Shown in pieces: positions 25,101 to 40,100 of a DNA stretch of 64,000 bases. Source of the stretch: Microplitis mediator. Taxonomy: Eukaryota; Arthropoda; Insecta; Hymenoptera; Braconidae. Position 1 is the stretch's first letter. Each line of letters opens with the position of its first letter. The position numbers and the translations under genes were made by a program. The stretch lies in NCBI RefSeq assembly GCF_029852145.1, contig NC_079970.1, positions 1,612,001 through 1,676,000 on the forward strand, in the 5' to 3' direction. The notes under the pieces are model-generated. The model ran no database searches. It was not told the DNA's origin and saw nothing but the letters and a program-made list of their open reading frames with translations.

Positions 25101-28100
25101 GCTTATAATTTGAAAAGTGATAAAGTCATTTTTGTGACATTGGTTGGTAATTTTTTTGTGTGCGCCTACTATAATATTGGTGATAATTACAGTTACTCAT
25201 TTCTAATAACTTTCATACGAAATTTTCCATATATGATTAATAGCTTCATAATAATACAATATATAAAAATAACAAGTGCAATTAATAAGCGGCTAGAAAT
25301 TATTAATTCGGCTATTTCCGAGCTTTCTAGCGTAAGAAGTGATGTGACTCACCCCCACGTATTATCCGCGACAAATTTACCGCTTTTACGTGAATTAGTT
25401 TTGTATGACGTTAACAATCTTAAATATTCACATGCGGCACTCTGTGAAATTTGTCATAATATTGGGGGTTTTTATGGATTAACTTTTTTGATTGTTATTA
25501 TTTTGAGTAGTAAAGGAACAGTAATCACTCTTTATTTCGTAATTGTCTACACCATCAATAACAATAGATTTGATATTATGGACGACCTGAATAATGAATT
25601 ATGGTTACTGTGGACAGTTTTTTTATTTATTGTGTTGACTACTTCTATCACTAGAACAGAGAAGGAGGTACTGCTACGTAATATTGATTTTTAGTTCATT
25701 GTTATTAGAAAAATTAATGGATAGTTTTTTTATTTTTTCTAGAGTAAAAAAACGAGGCATGTAATTAATTTACTTATGGATAAACGGAAAATATCTGAGC
25801 GAGTTGAAAAACAAGTAATTTAAATAAAATTAAAAGAATTTTTCTAAAATACGGTAATACGCGTTTTCATCCCGAGAAAATATCCTTCGGCCAAAATATC
25901 TTCCGACAAAATATCTTTCGATATAATTTTTAGTTTTCCTGAAAAACTAGTAATCTAAATAGGTAGTTATTTTCTATTTATAAATTTCCACAATTTTCCT
26001 GAAAAACACGCATCCAAATTAGTTGTGAATAGTATAAATAAAACATTTAAATAAAAAAGAGAAATTTCGCTGATAGGATATTTTGTCGGGGGTTAAAAAC
26101 GCGCGGAATCCTAAAATACAAAAAAATTTGATATTTTATTGTTTTATTATTACAGTTATTTAAATTTTCTGATGATCTTTTGCGCCGGAAATTCAAATTT
26201 TCCGCTTGCGATATTGTCCCGCTAAATCGTACCCTTCTGAAAGATGTGAGTAAAATTTAATTTATTTTCTGATTCTGATAAATTATTGTAAAATTTTTTT
26301 TGTATTCAAGATTGCCGGGACCATAGCAACATATCTTGTTATTCTTGTACAATTTCGCAATGACAATCAGTCTCATTAAACAAATTGAAATTACCACGCA
26401 ATCGATAAGTATTTTTTTTAATTAGCTGATACGAATAATGAAATACATCAACAATAAAAAAAAAATTTACAACCACGCAATATAGTATGGAAAGCTTTTC
26501 AATCGACTTCGTTCGAGCGGTCTTCATTAGTCTTTATCGCGTGTTCGCAGTATTAAAGTGACACGTCAGTTCTTTATTATTTTTTGATAAAAAATTTGAA
26601 AAACCAAAAATGTATTACATTGAACATGATTCAGTGCGTTATAAAAATTTTGTAGTTATCCAAAATTTTCTATTTAAAACCATTGGGCTGTCGCCGTGGA
26701 CTGTAAATGGTGCTCAAAAATGTGACAAGAATCAAAGAGTTCATAATGATCAAAATTATGAGTGCAATTTTTCGTATTTTGGATCTTTTTATAATATCAT
26801 GATATTTGTATGTGTGGTTTCACTGACTTTTTACGTTAAATTTAATGGTGGACTTCATCAAAAACAACAAGATTCATTTTTGACCAGTTCAATATCAATG
26901 AACATTTATTACTTATCAGCGCTAATATCATCTGTAATATTAGTAATTTATATCATTAAACAAAAACTAATAATAAATGTAATCAATCGGTTCAAAAGTG
27001 TTGATAAAAAATTGCTGAGATACGCAGCGAGCGAATTGAAAAGTAATAAAATTATTTCAATAATATTTATGATTAACTTATTTATGAGCATTTGTTACGA
27101 GATTTTTGAAATATATTACTATCCATTGCTGTCAGCAATAATACGGGATTTTCCGGTTATTATTAATAGTTTGGTCATAATACAGTTCACAATTATACTA
27201 GATGTAATTAATAAGCGGTTCAAAATAATTAATTTGGCGATTTCAAAATTTGAGATTAATAATAATTGTCGGTCAATGTCTTCATCGTTGTCTGTGACAA
27301 ACTTATCAGTATTACGTGAATCAGTTCTCAATGATGTTGGTGGTATTAAATGTGCATACATGGAATTATGTGAAATTTGTCAAGACATTGGAGATTTTTT
27401 TGGACCGTCTATTTTGATCATTATTCTTTATACTGGTGTCGCAATGATATGCGATTTGTACTACGGAATTGTATCACTCATGGTTGAAGATTTTGATTCC
27501 ATGGTGAGTCTTAGTGACGGAGTATGGGTAATATGGATTATTTTCGAATTTATTGTGTTAACTACTTCCGTGACTACTGTAGAGGAAGAGGTATTACTGC
27601 TTATTTTTTATATTTAGTTAATTGGTACACGGAAAAAAATCGTGATACTAGAATGATATCATCACTGATATTAAAATTGTATCACACGTGTGATACAAAT
27701 GTAGAACGAAAGTGGTAAAAATTTTGTAAAACTAGAATTCATGTTTCGCGCGCAAACGCGAATGCGTTTGGAAAAAGTGTCTGGGCATTTCCTCTATGTG
27801 TTGATTGATGATTTTTTATTTCATTTTATCTACTGATTATCATCTCACATTATTTTCTAGGCTTTTTCGAAATAAAATGATAGAAAATACTGAAGGAAAA
27901 ATTTTTTTGAGTTCCAGAACATTGACAGAAACATATCATTTTTTTTTCATTATCATATATGTTACAAGTCATTGAAATACATTAGATATAGACTCTGAAT
28001 CAGAAGATAATACCAATCTAGTATCGTTTAATTTTGATCTAGCACTGATACAAAATTTGTACCAGGTGGTTCAATTCCCTGATTAAACAAAATGATTAAA

Positions 28101-31100
28101 AATGATTTCACACGTTAAATGTCCATAAGAGACAGGATTAGAAATGATTTGAAGGATTAAAAAGTATTTAAAATGATTAAAAAACAAATCATTTTAAATA
28201 CTTTTTAATCATTTGTTTTAATCAGGGTTCTCATGTCACTTTTTTTCCGTGTACCAAATACGTCAATTCAAAGTGTTTTCATTTTTTAAGAGCGGGAAAA
28301 CAGGAAATATCATTGATTCAGTCATGGATCAATGCGCGATGGATGAACAAGTCGGAAAAGTAGTAAGTAAAGTAAAGCACTTGTGAGCGATTCTATTAAA
28401 ACTTTTAATTGATAACTTCGTAATTTTAGTTGTTCAAATTTTCGCATGATCTTCTCCATCGAAAAGTCGAATTAACCGCCTGTGATATCGTTCCATTGAA
28501 CCGTACACTTTTGCAGACTGTAAGTTAAATCCTATTTACTATCCCATTCTGTAAAATGATTAAGTAAAATAATCCTCATTAATTAATTTTTCTATTTTTA
28601 TCTCAGATTACTGGTACGATTGCAACTTATCTCATTATCCTTGTAAAATTCCGAATAAGTACTCCTTCTAATTAAATAAATTACATCGTTATTACTCAGT
28701 TTATATCTCCATTAACTTTCTGATGATCGAGATGTATTAAGTAAATGAAAAAAAATGTAATTATAAGTATTCACGCGATGAACCGCGTACTAGGTTATTC
28801 AATAAATTACATTAAACTAGTCTCCATTAGTCTTTTATCGCTTGCGAACACTGTACACAAATTTTGAACATCACTCTGTAATATTTTCTCTATAAATTGT
28901 ATCTATTTAATTAACAAATACAGTAAATATGTATTACAATAAATATGACTCAGTGCATCACCAATATCTGACTATTTTTCAATATATTTATTTAAAATTA
29001 ATTGGACTGTCGCCTTGGTCAATAAATAATTCAGTAGTGTCTCGCAAAAGCCGGAGAATTAATGATGTTCAAAATAACGTCTGCAATTTTTCATCCGTCG
29101 GATCATTTTATAATGTCGTGTTAAGTATTTTTGTGGTTTCATTAGTTCTGTACTCTTTTTATAATCTTAAATTTATTCAAATACAGCATGATTCCTTGAT
29201 AACAGAATCGACCATGACAAATCTTGAGTACTTGGCAGCGCTGATTACAAGTGTCGTCTACTTAATTTATGTGCTCCGACAAAAAATAATTATCGATGCC
29301 TTAAATAAGTTAGAAAATGTGGACTATAAGTTACAAAAATGTGTGATGTTTACCAGTAAAAATCACTATTACATTCATTTATTATTTATCGGAAATTTAT
29401 TTAGCTGCTGTCTAATTTGGGCAGCTGACTTGTATGCTTTTAATCATTCTTTACTGATGGCACTACTGCGATGTTCCCCTGGCTTTATTTCTAGTTGGAC
29501 AATAATTGAGTATACAATGATGTTAAATCTGATTAATGGAAGATTCAAAAGTATTAATTTGATGATGAAGAAGTTTTTAACTGTCAAAACTAGTGAGGAT
29601 CAGTTGCAGCCATTTTTTGGAAAAATCACAGTATTGCGTGCATCAGTGGTTTATGATATCAATAACATTAAATCTGCTTACATTAAATTGGGCGAAATTT
29701 GTCAAGAAACTGCAGACTTTTACGGAATATTATTTCTGATTGCTTTATTATATTATGGGTCGGCGAGTATATTCCATTCGTATTTTATGATATTGTCCTT
29801 TTACAAAACAATTAAATTGAGTTTAATAGTAACTATAATTAGTGGAGGATTGATAATATGGATGGTTCTTCAAATTATGTTGTTCACAACTTACGTTAAT
29901 AAAACAATTAATGAGGTATATTAACATATATCAGTAATAAATTGTTATTGGTGGTTTTTTCAATAACTGCATTTGTTAAAAAATATTTTCAGAGTGATGA
30001 AACGGGAAATATTATCAATGCACTAATGGATCAATGTGTAATGGATGAAAAAGTTGAAAGAGAAGTAATAAAAATTTATAATTTCGAGGTATTCTTATAA
30101 AGTAATGCTTCTTATTTTTAAATTTCAGTTAACTAGTTTTTTACGCAACCTCTCGTATCGGAAAGTTAAATTCACCGCCTTTGATATTGTCTCATTAGAC
30201 CGAACACTTTTAGGAACAGTGAGTCAGATTACTTCAATATTAAATTTATAAGTTTGTATGAAAATTTCTTATTTTGACTAATAATAGACTTTGTTTTTCA
30301 GATCGCGGGTACATTTGTAACCTATCTTATTATTTTAATACAATTTCGCACGAGTCCACCTACTGTTTAATATAAATTGTCATTGTTTGAATTATTCTTA
30401 TTTTCTACTACAATTAATTACGACTATAACACAGTTCATATTTTTTACTCTGATTATCATAAACATACCTCAGTTCACTATCAAAATAAAATATATTCTT
30501 CAAAACCAATAAAATTGGATACAAAGTAATGACACAAAAAGACCGAAACGGGATTATACTGAAGGTCAATTTGATGCTCGATCTAAATCAGCAGCTATCA
30601 GTTTCCTGTTAAAATTATTATTTCCATCTGCGGTTGTTCATATTTTCAATAATTTATTTATTTATTAAACAACTCGTATTTTTTTGATGTTATTTTTACT
30701 ATCACACTTCATGATCTGCAATTACAACTGATAGCCAGTGCATCAGTAAAAAATAGCTTTGTAGAATAGAATGCTTCGCGTTTTAACTGTAAGAGCATAC
30801 GAACATAAATCACGCAATGAAATATATATAAATCATGTTTTTCAAATCGATGACAGTGTAGCAGTCTCCGTTAATCCTCTATCAAGAGCGTTATTAAAAG
30901 TACATACGAGTCCGTCGATTTTTTTCAAGCTAGTATCTATACATACTTTAATAAAAAATGTATCACAGCAAATACGACTCAATAAATCATCGAATCTTGA
31001 TATTTATTCAATCGATTTTGCTTAAAATGTTCGGATTATTGCCGTGGACAGTTAGTACTCCTGTGAAATATCATAAAAAACGACGGGTTGATAATTTTGA

Positions 31101-34100
31101 TGATTACACATGCAAATTTTCTTATTTTGGATCGATTTACAACAGTGTATTAATTATTCTTATCGTTTCATTGGTAATTTACGTGATGGTCAGTGGGGAC
31201 TTTAGTCATATACATGACGATTCATTTTTAACGGACTCAGTACAAGCAAATCTCTATCACATCACAGCACTATCGACATGTGGGATACTATTGATTTACA
31301 TTATTAAGCAAAAATTAATAATCAGTGCGTTTAATCAGTTGAAAAATGTTGATGAAACTTTGATGAAGTGTCGAGCGTACAGGTTCAAAAGCTATAACGT
31401 CATTTATGTGATGTTTATTGTCAACTTTATTATGCTCATTTGCTATGAGATTGTTTACTTATATCATTATCCTGTGAAATCAGTAATAATACGAGACTTG
31501 CTAACTGTTATTAATAGCTGGGTGATAATACAATATATTATGATAATAGATGTCATAAATAAACGATTCGAGATGATTAATTTGGCTACTTCGAAATTTG
31601 GCACTGATAAAAAAACAGAGTTTGGGTCGCAATCAATATCTGAGGCGAACTTATCGATATTGGGTGAATTGGTACCATATGAAATTGAAGATCTTAAATG
31701 TGCTCATGGGAAACTGTGTGACATTTGTCAAGATGTTGGAAATTTTTTTGGGCTGTCTATGCTGTTCGCTACTGTACGCTACGGCCTAAAAACGATAACC
31801 ACATTATACTTTTTTATTTTGTTAAGTTTTAATGTACATGAATTTGATCCTAAGGTTCATGTTAATGACATTATGTGGCTACTATGGATTATTCCTAAAT
31901 TTATTGCGTTGACTACATACGTCACCAAAACGGAGAAAGAAGTAATAAATATTTGATACAGTCGAATTTCATTAACTCGGACAGTTACAGTCGACTCTGT
32001 CTAAAGGTTCTCTGCCTAAAGGTTCCTGCTGTCTATAGGTTCCAGGATACATTGCTTAAGGGTTCCCGGCTATTCCACCACCCGCTTTCTCGAGTGACGA
32101 ATCACAATTCAGTTTTCGAGCGCTAACTTTAAATGCACGTTTTTTTGAGGTTATGTTTACTGCGCAATGTGTTCGTTTTAGCGTGCGCCTCGGCGCTCGA
32201 GGGGAATATATTGTAGGGGAAGTGCTGATGGTGGGGAGGGAAACTTTAGGCAATGGTCCTGTCTCGACGTGGAACCTTTAGACAGAGTCGACTGTAGTTG
32301 ACGGGGGAATGTCCCTTCTCCTTAACAGAGTAATCTACAGCGCATGCGCTCTATATAAATGTATAGAATCTGTAGTTGACGGGGGAACGTCCCTTCTCCT
32401 TAACAGAGTAATCTACAGCGCATGCGCTCTATATAAATGTATAGAATCTGTAGTTGACGGGGGAATGTCCCTTCTCCTTAACAGAGTAATCTACAGCGCA
32501 TGCGCTCTATATAAATGTATAGAATCGGGTGGGAGAGAGCGAAGCTTGTGAGGGTCAAGATTGAGGGGAAGTTTAGAGTTAATGGAATCCGACTATTATT
32601 ATTGTTATTATTATTAAGTTAATTTTCATTGGAAAAATATAACTGCGGTGTTTTCGTTTTATTTCAGAGTAAAAAAATGGCAGGTATTATCATCACAATT
32701 ATCGATCAGTGTACGATGAGTGAGAAATCAGAAGAAAAAGTAAATATTCGATTCTGAATTATTATTATTACCATAAATATGACTGATTTTTCAATTTCAG
32801 TTGCTCATATTTTCACGTGATGTCTCAGATCAAAAAGTTGGGCTTAACGTATGTGATATTTTCCCGCTGAACCGCACAATTTTACAAATTGTAATTGAAT
32901 TTAATTTTCCCAAATATTTTATCACGGAAATATTTCACTTTCAATAAATCGGATAATTTAATTTTTGTTTCAGATCGCGGGTACAATTTTTACTTATCTC
33001 ATAATTGTTATACAATTTCGAAATTGCTCACCTTCAAATTAAATTAATTAGAATTATTACTCACATTATTTTTCATTAACTATCTGATGATCAAAGTATG
33101 ATTATGTAAATTGAAAAATACAATTATTAGGTTCACGCGATTAAGTACGTGCTAGTTTTTTAGTCGATTATATCAAAGCAGTCTTTATAGTCACTCGCCA
33201 ACAAACGTTTTAATCGTCACTACAATATTATCTCAATTAAGTTATAAAGTAAATATGTATTACAATAAATATGACTCAGTCTACCACAGAAACTTAACTT
33301 CCATCGAACACATTATCTTTAAAATAATCGGACTATCGCCCTGGACAGTAAAGATTTCCAAAATATCTCGTAAGAGCCGAAAAGTTCAAAATAATATCTG
33401 CTATTTTTCATACGCAGGAACATTCTATAATATCTTATTGATTATTCTTGGGGTTTCATTTATTCTATATTCTTCATTTAATAACAAATTAAAAACGCCA
33501 TATCATGATATTTTGGTAACTGAAAATACTGTATCAATTCTCAAATCATCCGCAGTAGTGGAAGTAGTTATTGTAATTTTAATATATACATTTCGACAAA
33601 ATAAAATAATAAATATTTTGAACCAACTGAAAAATGTCGACAGTGATCTACAGAAGAGTGCAGTTTTTACGATGGAAAGTAATTATATTATCGTTCACTT
33701 TATATTTGTTGGAAACCTTTTGATCTACTGCTGTTATTTGGCAATGGATTCTTATGCTTATCAATTTGAGAATATATTGATGCAGATAGTGATACTCGAC
33801 TCGCCTATAATTATCTTTAGTTGGATGATAGTCCAATACACGATTCTACTTGATATCGTTGATAAGAGATTCAAAAGTATTAACTTGATGATCATTAAGC
33901 TGCGCGATAACAAAAGTCATCATGATCAATCCCAAATATTGTTTGTTTCAAAAAATCTATTGTTACGTGATTCTGTACATTATGATGTCAAAAACATTAA
34001 ATGCGCTTACGTCAAACTGTGTGAAATATGCAATGACATTGCTGATTTCTATGGACTACCGATTTTAATTGCCATTAAGTATATTGGTGCATCAAGTATA

Positions 34101-37100
34101 TTCATTTCATATTTTTTTATATTGTTATTCTCGAAAACAATACAACTAAATTATATCATATGCCTATGCCAAGGTATGCGATTACTGTGGATGGCTCTAC
34201 AAATTTTTATGTTAACAACTTATGTCACTAAAACTATTAATCGGGTATATATTTTTATGCTTGAAAAATAAATCACTATAATGTCGTTAATTTAATTTAC
34301 TATGCACTGGAATTTTTACAGAGCAAGGAGACGGCCAATATAATTAATGTACTTATGGATCGATGTGCGATGGATGAAAAAGTTGAAAAAGAAGTAATGA
34401 ATTTATTTATTTCATTTTATATAATTACATAAATTATGATAAATATTAATTTGAATGCAAAACTTTCAGTTTGATAAATTTTTACGCCACCTTTTGCATC
34501 GGATAGTTAAATTCACCGCCTGTGATATTATTTCATTAGACCGTAACCTTTTGGCAACTGTAAGTTCAATTATAGATTCAAAAATGATACATTTGATTTT
34601 TCAATTAAAGAGTTTCACTTTTTTTCAGATCGCTGGCACAGTTGTGACTTATATAATTATTCTGATACAATTTCGCACGAATGGGCCTTGAAATTAACTG
34701 ATAAAAACAAATTAATAAATTTTTTTATGATATGTAGGGGAGGGTGGGGCAGAGCGGCCCCCATGGGGCAGAGAGGCCCCCCTGAAATTTTGACCAAAAA
34801 AAAAATTTTTTTTTTTTCGACTAATTACTATAAATCCGATATATTTGCGCATTTTTACCCCTACGCATGACATTTGGGGCAAAATGGACAAGCCCAAAAT
34901 TTTGAAAAAGTGATTTTTTCATATTTTTATCGTCAAATTAAAAAAAAAATTATTATAATTCCACATTTCTAGGCCTACGCATAACACCTAGGGCAAAATG
35001 GACCAGCCGAAACTTCCGAAAAAATTATTTTTTCATATTTTTCGGCCGTTTCTCTATGTAAGAGGCAAATTTGGTCACTAAAAATTTATAAAAATTAAAT
35101 TTTTTTTTTTAGTTGATAAATTTTTGAAATAAAGTAAAATTATAGAATTGATTTTTTTTTTTATTAAATAACAATTAGTAATTAAGGTAATCGAGAGTGA
35201 ACGATTTTTTACGCTTTAAAAAATTTTTTTCGAGTAATATAAAACTAAAAATAGTTTATCAAGAGAAAGAAATACATTCTTAATGATAAAAACAATTAAA
35301 AAAAAAAAAAAAAACCAAAAAAAAATTTTTTTATCACTTTTTGAAGGAGGGCCCGCTCTGCCCCACAAAAAAAAAAAAAAAATTTCAGAATTTTGGCAAA
35401 ATGTCCATAAATTTGTTCGAAATAGGACAAAAGTAAAGTGATCCTATGGTTGAAAGCCACAAAAAATAATAATTGGCTTAGGGGGGCCGCTCTGCCCCAC
35501 CCTCCCCTATATCACATATATGTAATTGATGATTTTCAAATTATACTAATAATATAACATATTTACTGTAGACATTAGTTATTAAATTTTATTGTATGCA
35601 CACTACTTATTATTAATGATTCGTTCTCATTAACAACTTTCAGTTTTAAACTTAAACTTGGGTTGCTCATCGATTTTGAATAATTATTTATTCATCAGAT
35701 GACTGCTATATGTTTTCTATCGGACTTTATGATCTACGATGGTAACTGATAGTCAGCGTATCGGTAAAAACTTCACTTGTAAATGTACAGAGCGAGTCTA
35801 TATGAAGGGTCGCGTTTAAACGGAAAGAGTTTACGAACATCATTAACGTAAATAAATATTTCATATTTCAGTAACAAATACTGTCGCGTGACCTTGACAG
35901 GTCGATAGTAAACTCCGTCATCGCTTCGCGATCAAAGTGCGCAATCAAAAAAATGTATTTCAATAAATATGACTCGGCAATAAATCAAAACATGATATTT
36001 ATTCAGTCAATTTTCTTTAAAATAATTGGGCTGTCGCCCTGGACAATCAGCGTCCCTGAAAAATTTCGCGATAAAAGCGGGTCTAGTAATGATAAGAATT
36101 ATAAATGTAATTTATCGTATGTAGGAATAGTGTATAATATAATTATATTTGTCGTTGGAGTTTCGCTGATTTTATATGCTAAGTTTAATGACGAATTACA
36201 TGAAATGCAAGACGATTCATTGGTTACCAGCTCAGTAATGATTCTAATTTATTGTTTCATCGCATTAGTATTCTGCGGATTATTCGTAATTTATGTCATT
36301 AAACAAAATTCAATGATCAATGCGATAAATCGATTGATAAGTGTCGATGGAAAATTGTTCAAGTGCGCTGGTTACAATATTAAAAATTATAAAACGATTT
36401 TCTTAATATTCAGTGTCAACTTTGTTATGAGTATTTATGATGTCACGTCTGAAATTTATACGTACTCACTCCTGACAGCGTTCGTACACGATTTACCGGT
36501 TCTTATTAACAGTTGGATTATAATACAATACACAATAATATTAGACGTGATTATCAAGCGATTCGAGATGATTAATTTGGCCGTTTCAAAATTACAAATT
36601 AGTAACTACACTAGCTCTGCATCTCACCTAAAATCAGTGATAAACTTATCATTACGCCGTGAATTTGTTCTCTACGATATTGACAATCTTAAATGTGCAT
36701 ATATGGAATTGTGTGAAATTTCCCAAGATGTTGGAGACTTTTTTGGAATATTTATTTTGATCATTACTGTATACAGTGGAATAATAATTATATCTGTATT
36801 GTATTTTATATCCGTGTTATTTATTAATGACCCGAAATTTGACATCATGGCGCACCTGAATGATATAATTTGGTTGACATGGATACTCTTGGAATTCACT
36901 TTGTTAACTACTTATGTCAACCGAACGGAAAAAGAGGTCTAAAGATAATTGAATATTATTTTCAGTAGATTGTTACTCAAAATTTTTAACTACGTGTGAT
37001 TGTTATATTTCTAGAGTCAAAAAACGGCAGGTATTATAAATGTAATTATGGATCAGTGCTCAGAGGACGAGGAATTGAAGCAAAAAGTAAATATGAATAG

Positions 37101-40100
37101 GTGATATTTTTGGACTTGTCATCTCTAAGTCTAATTTTTATTGCAGTTATTCTTATTTTCTCATGCTCTCTTGCATCGAACTGTTGCATTCAACGTGTGT
37201 GATTTAATCCCTCTGAACCGTACACTCTTACAAAATGTAAGTGACATTTATTTAGATATTTTTTTATTAACTGAAGAGTTTTGTATTATTTTAGATGGCT
37301 GGTACCGTTGTAACCTATCTCATTATTCTTTTACAATTTCGAAGTAGCGCAAGTACTAATTAAGTTAATTAACAATAATATTCTGATCAATGATAACAAA
37401 GTTTAGTTTCCATCAGTTTTTTATCGCTTTAAAATATTGCAGAAATTTTGAACCTCACTTATATTAGTAGTTTATCTATCGAGTGCGATCGTGTTTAAGA
37501 CGCGAGTGTACTAGATAAATACATTAGTTTTTGTGACAGATATTTGAAATTTACTACATTTACTGCCTATAAATGGCAGGTTATAAATCCGAGTTTATTT
37601 ATTTGGTAAGGTTGTTTTGAGTATTTGTTAAAAATTAGAGAGAAGTCGGTAAGTGGACGAATTAAAATGATGATAAATTTTGTCACAAGATGGCTCGTTA
37701 AGTTACTTCGATATTTTTTGGTTGTTTGCTATCGCACATGTAACCAAAAAATATTTTTTGATCCGATGATGACGTCACTATTAGAACGATTAGGTATCTT
37801 TTTTACTAGCTGTCTCTTATCTAATATTTTTAGCTGCCGGCTATAGGCGCTAAATGTCGTAGATTTCAAGTGTCTGTCACAAAAAATATTATCTATGTCC
37901 CAAAAATATATTAATCTAATTAACAAATCAACAAAATATATATTATATCAAATATGCCTCTATTTGCAACAAAATTATAACTTTAATTGAACTTTTGCGT
38001 CTCATTTACTCTTAATAATTATTTATTTATAAAAAAAACTCATATTTGTGATGTTATATTTTCTATCACACCGCAAGATCTGCAATTAACAGATAGACAG
38101 TTTATCAATAGAAAATCGCTTTGTAAGTGGATAGGAGACCTCGCGTTTTAACTAAAAGTGAATACAAACGTAAATCACGCAATAAAGTAGAAAACATGTT
38201 TTTCAAATCGACGACAGTATAGCAGTCTCCATTACTTCTTAATCGCGTGTGCTATTAACATTTCACACGATTCTGTCAGATTTTTTTAGCAAAATATATT
38301 CATTTACTTTAAAATCACGACAAAAATGTATTTCAATAAATATGACTTGGCAATAAATCAAAACCTGATATTTTTTCAATCAATTTTCTTCAAAATAATC
38401 GGACTGTCGCCCTGGACAATTAGCGTACCGGAAAAATTTCGCAAGAAAAGCAAATCTAATAATGATCAAAATTACAAATGCAGTTTATCGTATGTGGGAA
38501 CATTTTATAATTTCGTTATATTTATTATGGGACTTTCATTGATCTTAAGTGCTATCTTGAATCATAGTTTAAATGGTATACAAGAAGATCAATTCATAAC
38601 GAGCTCAGTAGCATTTATAATGTTATACGTCAGCGCATTAACATTTTGTGGATTACTCCTACTTTATACTATAAAACAGCAATCAATTATCAATGTGATA
38701 AATCGATTAGTGGATGTCGATGGAAAATTTTTAAAGTGTGGAGCTTACAAGTTGAAGAGTAATATAACCATGTTCATACTATTCAGCGTCAACTTTGTTC
38801 TGATCATTCACGATGTCACGTCTGTAATAAATGTTTATCCCCTGCTGACAACATTCGTAATCGATTTTCCAATGGTTATTAATAGTTGTGTAATAGTACA
38901 ATACATAATAATATTAGATGTAATTAATAAACGATTCGAGATGATTAATTCGGCTTTTTCAAAATTACAAATTAACAACTTCGCTACGTCATCATTAAAA
39001 CCACAATCTGTAGTAAACTTATCAATATTACACCGTGAACTTGTTCTTTATGATATTGACAGTTTCAAATATGCATACATGGAATTGGTTGAAATTTGTC
39101 AAGAAGTTGGAGAGTTTTTTGGGCTATTCATTTTGGTCATTATTATATACAGTGGCGTGTGGATTATATATATTTCGTACTTTTTAGTTTCGCTCATTAA
39201 TGAACAACAACTTGATATTACGGAGAATCGGGTGACTCTAATTTGGATGGGATGGATAACTTCTGAATTTATTTTGTTAACTACTTATGTCAATCGAACG
39301 GAAAAAGAGGTACGAGGATAACTGAATATGATTTTCAATAGATTGTTTCTCAAAAAAATTTATAACTGCTTACAATTATTATTTCCTTTTAGAGTCAGAA
39401 AACAGCGGGTATTATTTACGTAATAAGAGATCGATGTACAGCGGATGAGGAAATGAAACAAAAAGTAAACATAATTTTGTAATATTTAAGCATTATTATC
39501 TAAATTTTTGGACTTTTCGTCGCTAAGTCTAATTTTATGATTTCAGTTATTCTTATTTTCACATACTCTTTCGCATCGAATTATTGAATTCAACGTGTGT
39601 GACATTATGCCACTAAACCGTACACTTTTACAAACTGTAAGTGATTGATTTTGATTTTTATCAAATATTATATTGAATAATTTTCTAGTTAAGTGAGGAG
39701 TTTTCAATTCATTTCAGATCGCTGGTACTGTTGTAACCTATCTTATTATTCTTATACAATTCCGAAATTGCACAGGTTCTCGTCAAATGAATTAAAAATA
39801 TTATTCACTTGATATAGGGGAGACCGGGGCAAGACGGCCCACCTAAGCCGGTTATTATTATTTGTGGCTTTTAACCATCAAGTCAATTTACTCTTGTCCA
39901 ACTTAAACTCAATTCACCAAAATTTTGGTGAAGCTCCTGAAAAAAATTTTTTTTTGGGGCAAGACGGCCCCCTCCGAAAAAAAATGAAAAAAAAATTTCT
40001 TTTTTTTAATTGTAAAAAAATTTCCCGCGTAACAAATGTTTATATTTTTCTCTTTAACAACTGTATTTACTTTAGTATTACTCGAAATAACCTTTTTTGA

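Noticed and set aside
30771..31025. 84-codon plus-strand frame before GrG
   Set aside because: It overlaps the shared Gr 5' flank and the start of GrG in another frame.
32293..32526. Spaced repeats resembling a CRISPR array
   Set aside because: The three 78-bp units are contiguous with no spacers, and the sequence is an insect intron.
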